From NCBI GenBank assembly GCA_029059925.1, contig JAIDVA010000401.1, forward strand, positions 1 through 10,393: 10,393 nucleotides of DNA, in the 5' to 3' direction. The DNA is from Eubacterium sp. (GTDB taxonomy: Bacteria; Bacillota; Clostridia; Oscillospirales; Acutalibacteraceae). Positions 1-6,865 of the stretch are shown here, one piece after another. Made by a program: the position numbers and the translations under genes. Within the stretch, counting starts at the first letter, position 1. Every line of letters starts with the position of its first letter. Below the pieces are notes generated by a model, which was not told the origin of the DNA, did not search any database, and was given only the letters and a program-made list of their open reading frames with translations.

Positions 1-1040
1 GGCATCTCGCATCTGACAGACTGCCGGGTGTGGGACTTCATTGTGAGGATAAGCCTGTACCTAAAGACAGACAAGGCGAATATCAGTATTGGCGTGCTGC
101 AGATGTGCTTGAATTTACATCGCACGGTTATGACGGATTTGTCTTTGACGGTGACGGAAACAAGCTCGATTTCAAGGGCTACCGTGCTGACTGCATAAAT
201 GATTATGCACTTGAATATCTCGACAATCGTGACAAAGATAAGCCGTTTTTTATGTTTATAAGCCAGCTGGAGCCGCATCACCAGAATGATCACCATACAT
301 ACGAAGGGTATAAACCTACTGTTGAAAAATTCAGAAATTATCCCCTGCCCGATGATTTAACATTTTTAAAGGGCGACTATAAAGAGATGTATCCCGATTA
401 CATTTCGGCCATCAACAGACTTGATTATAATGTAGGCAGACTTGTCAACAAGCTCAAGGAGCTTGGTATTTATGATGACACAATTATAATTTACACCTCT
501 GACCATGGCTCACATTTCAAAACAAGAAATCCTGAATATAAACGCTCATGCCACGAAAGTGCAACACACACACCGCTTATAATAAAGGGCGGCGGCTTTG
601 AAGGCGGTAAGAAAGACGAAAGACTGACATCACTAATCGATATTCCACCGACTCTCTTATCAATGGCAGGTATATCTATACCTAGCACATATATGGGTGT
701 CGACCTTACAACTCAGATTAACAATCCGGACAAAAAGCGTGACTGCGTTTACATCGAGATAAGCGAAGCTTCAAACTCACGTGCAATAAGAACAGAACGA
801 TTCAAGTACGAAATACGTGATATGGCACCTACAGGCTATGCACACCATCAATCAAATGTATATTGGGAAAACTACCTTTATGATTTACAAAAAGATCCCA
901 ACGAAAAGCATAATCTTGTAAAAGACAAAAGATATAAGCATGTAAGGCAGGAACTTAAATACTTATTACTCGAACAGATGCAAAAAACGCAGGAGGAAAG
1001 ACCAATGATTCTCCCTGCTATTATAAAAAGGAGAAAATAA
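1..1040 (+). CDS. Type I sulfatase, C-terminal part (5' end outside window)
   Basis: Hydrolyses a sulfate ester, probably on a glycan or sugar; the substrate cannot be told from this part. The reading frame is open to the left edge (first full codon at 3-5, about 345 codons visible), so the GTG at 30 is not a start. The visible protein opens with HLA, which fits the end of the family's GKWHL motif; the catalytic CxPSR/CxAxR cysteine that becomes formylglycine would lie upstream and is unseen. The TSDHG motif at about 498-512 supplies the Asp-His metal ligands, and downstream YKRSCHESATHTPLII matches the family's Lys-containing 'YEGGxRxPLII' region. IDIPPTLLSMAG and the YDLQKDPNEKHNL tail are also typical of sulfatases. 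Translation passes directly to the next gene (TAA abuts its ATG). Whether it is secreted cannot be judged without the N-terminus. Family call firm, specificity unknown. Confidence 0.93.
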   Translation, partial: HLASDRLPGVGLHCEDKPVPKDRQGEYQYWRAADVLEFTSHGYDGFVFDGDGNKLDFKGYRADCINDYALEYLDNRDKDKPFFMFISQLEPHHQNDHHTYEGYKPTVEKFRNYPLPDDLTFLKGDYKEMYPDYISAINRLDYNVGRLVNKLKELGIYDDTIIIYTSDHGSHFKTRNPEYKRSCHESATHTPLIIKGGGFEGGKKDERLTSLIDIPPTLLSMAGISIPSTYMGVDLTTQINNPDKKRDCVYIEISEASNSRAIRTERFKYEIRDMAPTGYAHHQSNVYWENYLYDLQKDPNEKHNLVKDKRYKHVRQELKYLLLEQMQKTQEERPMILPAIIKRRK

Positions 1041-2558
1041 ATGTCTGAATCTAAAAAATATTTAACAATGAAGGAGCGAGTGTGCTTCACTGTCGGTGCA
1101 TTCGGCAGATCAGGAATATACACACTGATGTCAATGTTCACACTTGTTTTTTTTCAGAACGGCGCAGGTCTTACTCTTAAACAAGGTACAACAATAATCC
1201 TTATCGGCAGAATTTTTGATGCACTCAATGATCCTTTAATGGGTATGATTGTTGACAAAACAAAATCAAAATGGGGCAAAATGAGACCTTATTTACTGTT
1301 CTCCCCCATTCCGATTGCAATTTGCACAATTATGCTTTTCTCTGCTCCGTTTGAGCATGGATCAAATGCAGCATTTGTATGGGCACTGATTTCCTACATA
1401 CTCTGGGGTGTAGCATTTACGATACAGGATGTTCCGTTCTGGGGACTTTCCTCTGTTATAACTCCGCTTGAGAGTGAAAGAACATCATTTATTTCTACTG
1501 CCCGCTTAGGCTCAACCTTCGGCGGAATACTCCCTGCCCTGCTTGTTCCTATCCTCTACCAGAGCAATATGGGATACACCAAAGGATTTTTTATCAGCGG
1601 TGTAATCTTTGCCCTGCTTGGCTGCGGACTGTCAATACTTATCTTCTTTGTATCCAAAGAAAGAGTACCAAAAACAGACCATACACCATCATTCAAAGAG
1701 ACTTTTGTTGTACTCGGCAAGGATAAGCTTCTGATTATCGTTATCTTCGCATCAATCCTCGGCTCAACAATGGTAACCGCAAATCAGTGTGCCGACTATA
1801 TCGGCAACTACCTGATTATTCAGAATTACACTGATTTCAACCAGATATTCACCGATATTTTCCCGGGTGCACAAAGCACACTTGTGGATAATGTAGATGC
1901 AGCGGCAGCATACAGCTTCTGGATTCCGAGAGGAACCATTGTAACAACACTTACCGTTGCAATCGGTGTCGGTATGGTGCCTGCTATGGCACTCTTCCCT
2001 GTTATGAGAAAAAAGTTCTCACTCAAGCAGATTTATATTGGTTCAGCAGTATTCGGACTTATTGTTCATGCACTTTGCTATATCGTATTTGCACACGATG
2101 TTACAAAGGTAAATGTTTATGTATTGTGGATATTCCTTTTCTTAATGGGCTTGCCGCTTGGCATTTACAATGTTATCACATATGCGCTTATTGCCGACTC
2201 AGTTGATTATCTTGAATGGAAAACAGGTGAAAGACACGAGGGCGTATGCTTCTCCTTCCAGACCTTCTTATCAAAGGTTAATGCAGCGATTGCAACCTTC
2301 GTATTCGGTCAGGTGCTTGACCGTTCAGATTTTATGGCTGTAAACAAATCTCTAACCGACATTGAGGGCAGACAGATTTTCTATCAGCAATCCGTTGACA
2401 CACAAAAAATGCTTCTGGCACTTGTAACAATCGTACCTGCGATAGGATTTTTACTCACTATCATCCCAATGTTCTTTAACGATTATACAGGAAAGACAAA
2501 GGAAAAGGCGCAGGCTGAGCTTGAACAGGCTCGTATTGCAAAGGGTATTGAAGAATAA
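1041..2558 (+). CDS. MelB-like GPH-family sugar:cation symporter
   Basis: Inner-membrane secondary transporter of the glycoside-pentoside-hexuronide:cation symporter family (TC 2.A.2), 505 residues with about 12 hydrophobic segments, the family's normal size. The signature GRIFDALNDPLMG places R57, D60 and D64 where MelB has Arg52, Asp55 and Asp59, the cation/sugar site residues. DKTKSKWGKMRPYLL (residues 72-86) is the conserved cytoplasmic loop, and D130 in DVPFWG corresponds to MelB Asp124. All key acidic residues are therefore kept. ATG 1041 follows the sulfatase stop with no gap and has AAGGAG at 1028-1033, so the two are co-transcribed and probably translationally coupled. The pairing suggests import of a sugar that is sulfated or released from a sulfated glycan; this is inference. 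A strong terminator follows. The substrate could be a glycoside, pentoside or uronide. Confidence 0.93.
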   Translation: MSESKKYLTMKERVCFTVGAFGRSGIYTLMSMFTLVFFQNGAGLTLKQGTTIILIGRIFDALNDPLMGMIVDKTKSKWGKMRPYLLFSPIPIAICTIMLFSAPFEHGSNAAFVWALISYILWGVAFTIQDVPFWGLSSVITPLESERTSFISTARLGSTFGGILPALLVPILYQSNMGYTKGFFISGVIFALLGCGLSILIFFVSKERVPKTDHTPSFKETFVVLGKDKLLIIVIFASILGSTMVTANQCADYIGNYLIIQNYTDFNQIFTDIFPGAQSTLVDNVDAAAAYSFWIPRGTIVTTLTVAIGVGMVPAMALFPVMRKKFSLKQIYIGSAVFGLIVHALCYIVFAHDVTKVNVYVLWIFLFLMGLPLGIYNVITYALIADSVDYLEWKTGERHEGVCFSFQTFLSKVNAAIATFVFGQVLDRSDFMAVNKSLTDIEGRQIFYQQSVDTQKMLLALVTIVPAIGFLLTIIPMFFNDYTGKTKEKAQAELEQARIAKGIEE

Positions 2559-2576
2559 TTTCATATAAAATCAGCA

Positions 2577-2620
2577 AAAGCCATACTCAGATTTTTACTC
2601 TGAGTATGGCTTTATTTTTT
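2577..2620. terminator. Bidirectional rho-independent terminator between convergent genes
   Basis: Perfect 15-bp inverted repeat, 2577-2591 paired with 2599-2613, around a 7-base loop. On the + strand it is followed by TTTATTTTTT, a good T-rich tail for the sulfatase/GPH transcript. On the - strand the stem ends in TTT and the following bases are AT-rich, so it can also end the metallophosphoesterase transcript, whose stop codon is at 2630. Confidence 0.9.
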
Positions 2621-2629
2621 ATATATAAA

Positions 2630-4174
2630 TTATCTCCATAATACGGTTTCGCTTATCGTTGTTTCACCATTTGAATTAACGGACTGAACATCAATTTTAT
2701 CCTGGCTTAAACAAAGTATTGATGCAACATATGTACCCTTGCCATCGGCATTTATACCACCGTCTACAAGAATAGGATAAGGAGAATTATCAATAAATTC
2801 TGTACTGTGGTAATGACCGCTCACAAGAACACTTACATTAAGCTCATCAAGCTTATGATGTGCTGTCTGTGACAAATCCTCTTCAATACAAATATCCTTA
2901 TCATGAGAAAGGGCAATTGTTTTTGCATTGTCAGTGTTATCAAGAGCAGTAAGCCAATTTACCATTTCCTTTCTGTTTTGCTCATATGCAACCATGCCAC
3001 CGTACTCAGAATGGTCATCCTTTTTATCCTCGCCGCTGTCAAGCACAATAAAATTATAATTGCCGAGCTTTGTGGTGTAATAAAAGCTGTCCATACCAAG
3101 ATAGGATGAAAGATTGCCTGCCTCACGTCCTCGTGTCTCGTGATTGCCGCGTGCAAAAAGAACAGGCATTTCTCCCCTGCTGATATCTGATGCAAAGGAA
3201 ATCAGATAATCCTCTGCCTCTTCGGTAAACATCATACCCGGTGCACAGTCACCAAGCAGAACGACAGCATTATACTCTCCAAGATAAGAAGCTGACTTTT
3301 TCGCAATTTCATTATGTGTATGCCAATCCGATACCGTCAGAATATTGACATTATCGCCAAGCTTATCATTAAATGTAACTGCTGCACTTTCGATTGTTTT
3401 GCCGCTTCTGCCGCCATAGCTGAGCTCATCAATCACACGTGTTGAAGCCACTTTATAGGTATTGCCCGAAAGCTGTTCATAAGGAACAGTGATTGTATGA
3501 ATCGTACCTGCCTTTTTTCTGCCGTTATCTTCATCATACACTCTTACATTTTCACCAAGGTATTCATATTCAATATAGGCAGTTCCGTTATCATTTGTAG
3601 AAAATACAACGGAATATTCTTCACCATTATCAAACACAACCGGACCGGAAGTGAATTTATAAGCTGAAGTCGGGAAAAGAGCACTGTAAACAGCAAAAAC
3701 CATTACCGCTACCATTATAAAGGATATTCCCTTTTTCAATGCCGATTTTTTAATATTCGGAATAATGAATAATGCAGCCGTAATGCCGACAATTGCCGAC
3801 CAGAAGGGCAGAATTTCTCTGCACAGTTTAATCGCAACCGATGAACTTTCACTTCCTGACACAATGAAATTAACCAAAACTACAATTGAAAACACTGCCG
3901 CAAACAGCTCGGTGATAACCTGTAAAGCTTTAAATACCTTTTTATCACATTTATCAGAGTCTTTCATTTTCAATGCAGAAATGACTGTCAACAAAACCGC
4001 ATCCAATACAGCAATAATAAACAAGCCTAAAGAAAAGCCGTTAAAAAGTGTATTATCTATAAAAACATAGCCAAATCGGAAAGAATAATTGAGCAGCACT
4101 GCAAGAGCCGATGCAATCATACATATAATTGCCGTGCTTTTGCTGAAAAACAATGCGTTTAAAAACTTTTTCAT
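2630..4174 (-). CDS. Membrane-anchored calcineurin-like metallophosphoesterase
   Basis: A 514-residue protein with five hydrophobic segments (about residues 13-32, 46-68, 85-106, 121-141, 150-168), then an all-beta fibronectin-III-like stretch (about 175-265) and a metallophosphoesterase domain (about 275-485). All metal-site motifs are visible: D283 and H285 in SDWHTH, GD at 308-309, GNHE at 343-346, H424 in SHD, and GHYH at 453-456. Positive residues in the loops after segments 2 and 4 suggest the enzyme domain lies outside the membrane. The order beta domain then phosphoesterase resembles purple acid phosphatases, but GDCAPG lacks their metal-ligand tyrosine (GDxxY), so it is not a true one. 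The start chosen is ATG 4174-4172, with AAGGAGG six bases upstream; a start at 4225 would overlap the promoter. It is divergent from padR. Substrate unknown: nucleotide, phospholipid or cell-wall phosphate are possible. Confidence 0.9.
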   Translation of the reverse strand: MKKFLNALFFSKSTAIICMIASALAVLLNYSFRFGYVFIDNTLFNGFSLGLFIIAVLDAVLLTVISALKMKDSDKCDKKVFKALQVITELFAAVFSIVVLVNFIVSGSESSSVAIKLCREILPFWSAIVGITAALFIIPNIKKSALKKGISFIMVAVMVFAVYSALFPTSAYKFTSGPVVFDNGEEYSVVFSTNDNGTAYIEYEYLGENVRVYDEDNGRKKAGTIHTITVPYEQLSGNTYKVASTRVIDELSYGGRSGKTIESAAVTFNDKLGDNVNILTVSDWHTHNEIAKKSASYLGEYNAVVLLGDCAPGMMFTEEAEDYLISFASDISRGEMPVLFARGNHETRGREAGNLSSYLGMDSFYYTTKLGNYNFIVLDSGEDKKDDHSEYGGMVAYEQNRKEMVNWLTALDNTDNAKTIALSHDKDICIEEDLSQTAHHKLDELNVSVLVSGHYHSTEFIDNSPYPILVDGGINADGKGTYVASILCLSQDKIDVQSVNSNGETTISETVLWR

Positions 4175-4215
4175 AATAATCCTCCTTAAAATATAACTTG
4201 ATAACCGCTTATTAA

Positions 4216-4244
4216 AGGATACCAATAAAAATCGTCAGTGTCAA
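4216..4244 (-). promoter_or_regulatory. Sigma-70-type promoter of the metallophosphoesterase gene
   Basis: On the - strand, TTGACA (4244-4239, perfect -35) is followed by a 17-base spacer and TATCCT (4221-4216; 4 of 6 matches to TATAAT). It lies about 42 bases upstream of the chosen ATG at 4174, leaving a short leader with AAGGAGG at 4187-4181. It does not overlap the padR operator about 100 bases away. Confidence 0.7.
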
Positions 4245-4328
4245 CCAAATAAAAATAATAGACATTTTCACTTAAAATACTTATTATTGTAAGATTGAAT
4301 ATTTTTCGAATAAATTTTTTAAAATATA

Positions 4329-4358
4329 TTGACACGAGAGGCTGCCTTGCATTACAAT
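4329..4358 (+). promoter_or_regulatory. Promoter of the padR-HAAS operon
   Basis: TTGACA (4329-4334, perfect -35), 18-base spacer, TACAAT (4353-4358; 5 of 6 matches to the -10 consensus). The predicted transcript start is near 4365, about 40 bases before the padR ATG. The -10 box and start site lie inside the 4344-4381 palindrome. Confidence 0.75.
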
Positions 4359-4381
4359 GTATATACATAGTAATGCAAGGC
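4344..4381. promoter_or_regulatory. 38-bp palindromic operator, probable PadR autorepression site
   Basis: Arms GCCTTGCATTAC (4344-4355) and GTAATGCAAGGC (4370-4381) are exact reverse complements. The core ATGTATATACAT (4357-4368) is itself a perfect palindrome about the same centre. Only the 4356/4369 pair (A/A) is mismatched in 19 pairs. The core carries ATGT and ACAT half-sites like those known for PadR and LmrR operators, although with a 4-base rather than 8-base spacing. It covers the -10 box and the start site, so a bound dimer would block initiation. Because transcription starts near 4365, the RNA would contain only the right half, which argues against an RNA hairpin function. Confidence 0.8.
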
Positions 4382-4404
4382 AATATGTTCAGGAGGTTAA
4401 CATT

Positions 4405-4731
4405 ATGAGATACAGTAAAGAATTGTTAAAGGGCAGCACACCGCTTTTGGTATTAAGTGTGCTCAAAGGGCAGGACCTTTATGGCTACAAAATCATTCGT
4501 GAGCTTGAAATCCGTTCAGAAAACGTATTTGAAATGAGCGAGGGAACACTCTACCCTATTCTGCACGCACTTGAAAAAGAAAAGCTGCTCTCAAGCTATT
4601 GGGAGGAATGTGACGGCAGACGCAGGAAATATTATCACATTACCGACAAGGGCTTAAAGCAGTTTGCTGAAAAAAAAGAAGAATTTATTTCATATTCACA
4701 AAATGTAACGAAAGTGCTCAACTTTGCATGA
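4405..4731 (+). CDS. PadR-family transcriptional regulator
   Basis: A 108-residue winged-helix repressor, the size of the short PadR class with only one C-terminal dimerisation helix. Residues 14-82 hold the PadR domain: LLVLSVLKGQDLYGYKIIREL (helices 1-2), the recognition region with the hallmark EGTLYPILHALEKEKLL (residues 46-62), and the wing with GRRRKYYHITDKG (71-83). It acts in the cytoplasm on DNA and most likely represses its own operon through the palindrome over its promoter. ATG 4405 has AGGAGG at 4391-4396; the in-frame ATG at 4357 lies inside the promoter and operator and is rejected. It is first of four genes, with 8 bases to the next. PadR proteins next to HAAS-domain membrane proteins are a recurring pairing, with the membrane partner thought to control the regulator. 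The inducing signal is unknown. Confidence 0.95.
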   Translation: MRYSKELLKGSTPLLVLSVLKGQDLYGYKIIRELEIRSENVFEMSEGTLYPILHALEKEKLLSSYWEECDGRRRKYYHITDKGLKQFAEKKEEFISYSQNVTKVLNFA

Positions 4732-4739
4732 GGTAATAT

Positions 4740-4942
4740 ATGAAAAAGGAAGAATATATTGAAAATGTTCTAAAACATATTCATAACAAGGCCTTTATAA
4801 ATACAATCGCAAACGAGCTTGACGAGCATATTGACGATCGCCAAGCATTTTACAAAGACTGCGGCTATGATAGTGACACGGCATTGCAAAAGGCTGTTGA
4901 GCATATGGGCAGCCCTGATAATATCGGCGAACAGATGAATAG
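4740..4942 (+). repeat. Direct repeat copy 1: HAAS-encoding 5' segment
   Basis: This segment resembles 6093-6295 in DNA as well as protein. In the first 53 bases the two copies differ at only 4 positions, and both encode MKKEEYIENVLKHI followed by nearly the same residues. A second highly similar patch encodes QKAVEHMGS. It marks a tandem gene duplication or later sequence exchange. Confidence 0.8.
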
Positions 4943-6062
4943 GCTCTACAGCAATACAAAGACGCTTATTACAGGCATAATTGCTCTGCTTGTTTATATC
5001 GGCGGATTGATTTTTACCGTTATAGATATTCCGAATTTTATGATTATATCAACAGATCCCGGCGACGGACACTTTGACATATATATTTATATAGTATCTC
5101 TTATTACATTTGCAAGCGGCATGCTCTGCTATACGCTGTCATTAAAGCACAGGATGAAAACGCTTATGACGGTATTCGGATTGATTAATCTTGTCGGTAT
5201 GCTGTCGCCCTTCACTTTTCTTGCGTTCGGTTATTCCATAGCAGGCTTTTGCTTTGAGTTTCCCGGTGTTTCAGTAATGCCCTGGCTGCCGCACACAATA
5301 GGAGTCCCCATAGGCGGAGAGAACAGTAACTTAGCATATATTCTGATTTATACTTTCACAGGTCTCTTTTTTGCAGTACCGCTCGTATCAGGAATGATAA
5401 GCCTTTTATGTGCAAAGGAAATCAAGGCGCAGCAGCATGGCTTTTTCAGCGAAAAAAGATTGAGACACTTCAAGCGTTACGGAGCTCTTCTGCTTGCATT
5501 AACAATAATCGGCACTGTAACACTCACTGTTGAGATTTCTGTATATAAGGCAGAAATATGGAAGGAACGGAATCTCCTCCAAATACTTGAACCAGCAAAC
5601 ACAGTTAAGGCTTTTGATGTATATGATTCAATAGAATTGCCATTTGACAAAAAGAATTTGGAGTCAATAAACAGCCAACAGCAATATCGTGAATTGGATG
5701 CCAATACATACGGATATGTTCTGACTATGGTTTACAGCAACGAACACTATTCTGTTCAGCTTGCAGACAATGATGCCGACGGTATCTATGAAGAAAAAAG
5801 AATTTATGCCAATACGTATTCAGATATCACCAAAAGTGATATAGAGAAAATAACAGCCGATATGACAACAAGGGAAATACTTGATCTTTTACCAAGAGAG
5901 CAGATAAATGATTATTCCTATACAGTTACGGAAAACGGCTATGAAGAAGAATTTTATATTTATTCTTTCAATGGCATAAGTGATATGCAGCGCAATCCGT
6001 CGGAACTTCACATAATTGCACAAAACGGCACAATCACGCAATTTGAATATTATCCCGATTGA
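4740..6062 (+). CDS. HAAS-domain membrane protein with C-terminal extracytoplasmic domain
   Basis: A 440-residue protein. Residues 1-72 form a helical, charged cytoplasmic domain (EYIENVL, ELDEHIDDR, ALQKAVEHMGSPDNIGEQM) of the HAAS/DUF1700/permease-prefix type commonly encoded beside PadR genes. Hydrophobic segments follow at about 75-95, 113-133, 140-172 (perhaps two), 197-224 and 247-268, with a conserved EIKA (227-230) and FKRY loop before the last. Residues 269-440 are polar and probably outside the membrane. They contain DNDADG (343-348), an incomplete calcium-loop-like motif, and DMTTREILDLLPREQ (364-378), which recalls the short helix of SmpA/BLIP-like folds (weak). ATG 4740 lies 8 bases after padR with a GAGGT site overlapping the padR stop, so it is co-transcribed and probably coupled. 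The likely role is to sense an envelope condition and act on PadR; this is inferred from the pairing. Confidence 0.85.
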   Translation: MKKEEYIENVLKHIHNKAFINTIANELDEHIDDRQAFYKDCGYDSDTALQKAVEHMGSPDNIGEQMNRLYSNTKTLITGIIALLVYIGGLIFTVIDIPNFMIISTDPGDGHFDIYIYIVSLITFASGMLCYTLSLKHRMKTLMTVFGLINLVGMLSPFTFLAFGYSIAGFCFEFPGVSVMPWLPHTIGVPIGGENSNLAYILIYTFTGLFFAVPLVSGMISLLCAKEIKAQQHGFFSEKRLRHFKRYGALLLALTIIGTVTLTVEISVYKAEIWKERNLLQILEPANTVKAFDVYDSIELPFDKKNLESINSQQQYRELDANTYGYVLTMVYSNEHYSVQLADNDADGIYEEKRIYANTYSDITKSDIEKITADMTTREILDLLPREQINDYSYTVTENGYEEEFYIYSFNGISDMQRNPSELHIIAQNGTITQFEYYPD

Positions 6063-6092
6063 TAATAATTCTGCAAAGGATAAAAAAACAAT

Positions 6093-6295
6093 ATGAAGAA
6101 AGAAGAATATATTGAAAATGTTTTAAAACATATTCAGAACAAGGCTTTTTTGAATACAATCAGACAAGAAATTGAAAATCACATAAACGAGCGTGAGCAA
6201 TATTATCTTGATATCGGATATGATGCACAAACATCACAGCAAAAGGCAGTTGAGCATATGGGCAGTGCCGATGAGCTTGGCTTTCAGATGGATAT
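6093..6295 (+). repeat. Direct repeat copy 2: HAAS-encoding 5' segment
   Basis: Second copy of the segment at 4740-4942. The two proteins agree at 21 of their first 23 residues and again around KAVEHMGS, but diverge quickly in the membrane part. Confidence 0.8.
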
Positions 6296-6836
6296 ACTGC
6301 ACGACTACAAAAAGCATAAAATCATCTGCATAACAGGGCTTATTCTATTTATACTCAATCTGATTTCGGTAAGTCTTATTTCAAAGATACTCTATTATGA
6401 TCTTATTACGCAATCAGGCATAATCATTGCACTGCTCACATCCTATTTTGTTTATAAGTTTGCCTTTGTATCCAGATGCCGGATTGTCTTATTTCTGCAT
6501 GGATTAGTCAGTATTCCCACTGCAATATACTTTACAACAGGGATTGATATCATATGGATATTCGGCGCTGTCTCATTTAAAGAAATATTGAATTCAAATA
6601 TGCCGTTTATACTTATTACACTTGCAGCAGGCTTTATATTTTTAATCAACAGTGTTATATGCCTTACCTGCTCGGGAGAAATTAAGGCACTCATACAAGG
6701 TATGCCAAACACAAAAATACTTGACAGATATAAAAGATATGAATACTTTTTGATGATTTGTGCAGTCATAATCACCATTCTGTCAGTTGCCCTTTTGATA
6801 CATACGGATTCATTCATTTTTCTATATAGTATTTGA
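6093..6836 (+). CDS. Second HAAS-domain membrane protein, short paralogue
   Basis: A 247-residue paralogue of the preceding protein. Residues 1-72 are the HAAS-type cytoplasmic domain and nearly repeat the neighbour's first 23 residues. Hydrophobic segments lie at about 77-97, 104-124, 129-148, 171-192 and 217-237. The EIKA (196-199) and RYKRY loop before the last segment match EIKA/FKRY of the first paralogue, so the whole membrane core is shared, though with low identity. It ends about ten residues after the last segment, exactly where the first paralogue continues into its 170-residue extracytoplasmic domain. ATG 6093 is 30 bases after the previous stop; AAAGGA at 6075-6080 is a rather distant (12-base) ribosome site, hinting at weaker translation. 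It probably pairs with the other operon proteins or competes for PadR; this is inference. It contains no transporter ATPase or enzyme motif. Confidence 0.85.
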   Translation: MKKEEYIENVLKHIQNKAFLNTIRQEIENHINEREQYYLDIGYDAQTSQQKAVEHMGSADELGFQMDILHDYKKHKIICITGLILFILNLISVSLISKILYYDLITQSGIIIALLTSYFVYKFAFVSRCRIVLFLHGLVSIPTAIYFTTGIDIIWIFGAVSFKEILNSNMPFILITLAAGFIFLINSVICLTCSGEIKALIQGMPNTKILDRYKRYEYFLMICAVIITILSVALLIHTDSFIFLYSI

Positions 6837-6865
6837 CAGGAATAAATCTCTATAGGAGGACTAAT

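Noticed and set aside
2959..3195. Open frames inside the metallophosphoesterase, symporter and HAAS genes on other frames and strands
   Set aside because: They are overlapped by genes with clear family motifs, lack ribosome sites, and their products look like no known protein.
4175..4225. Longer N-terminus for the metallophosphoesterase starting at 4225
   Set aside because: It would lie over the -10 box and the AAGGAGG site; the ATG at 4174 is correctly spaced from that site and leads into a normal membrane segment.
4344..4381. Palindrome as a terminator or riboswitch hairpin
   Set aside because: No T tract follows, and the predicted start near 4365 leaves only half of it in RNA.
4357..4404. 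PadR start at the in-frame ATG 4357
   Set aside because: It falls within the -10 box/operator, upstream of the predicted transcript start; ATG 4405 has AGGAGG and begins the usual PadR N-terminus.
4740..6836. ABC transporter permease or FtsX-like identity for the HAAS proteins
   Set aside because: No ATPase gene is nearby and the membrane part shows no FtsX/MacB signature; only the N-terminal domain resembles the permease-prefix type.
6833..6865. TTG start at 6833 overlapping the second HAAS gene
   Set aside because: The extra residues include the translated AGGAGG site; ATG 6866 is the better start.
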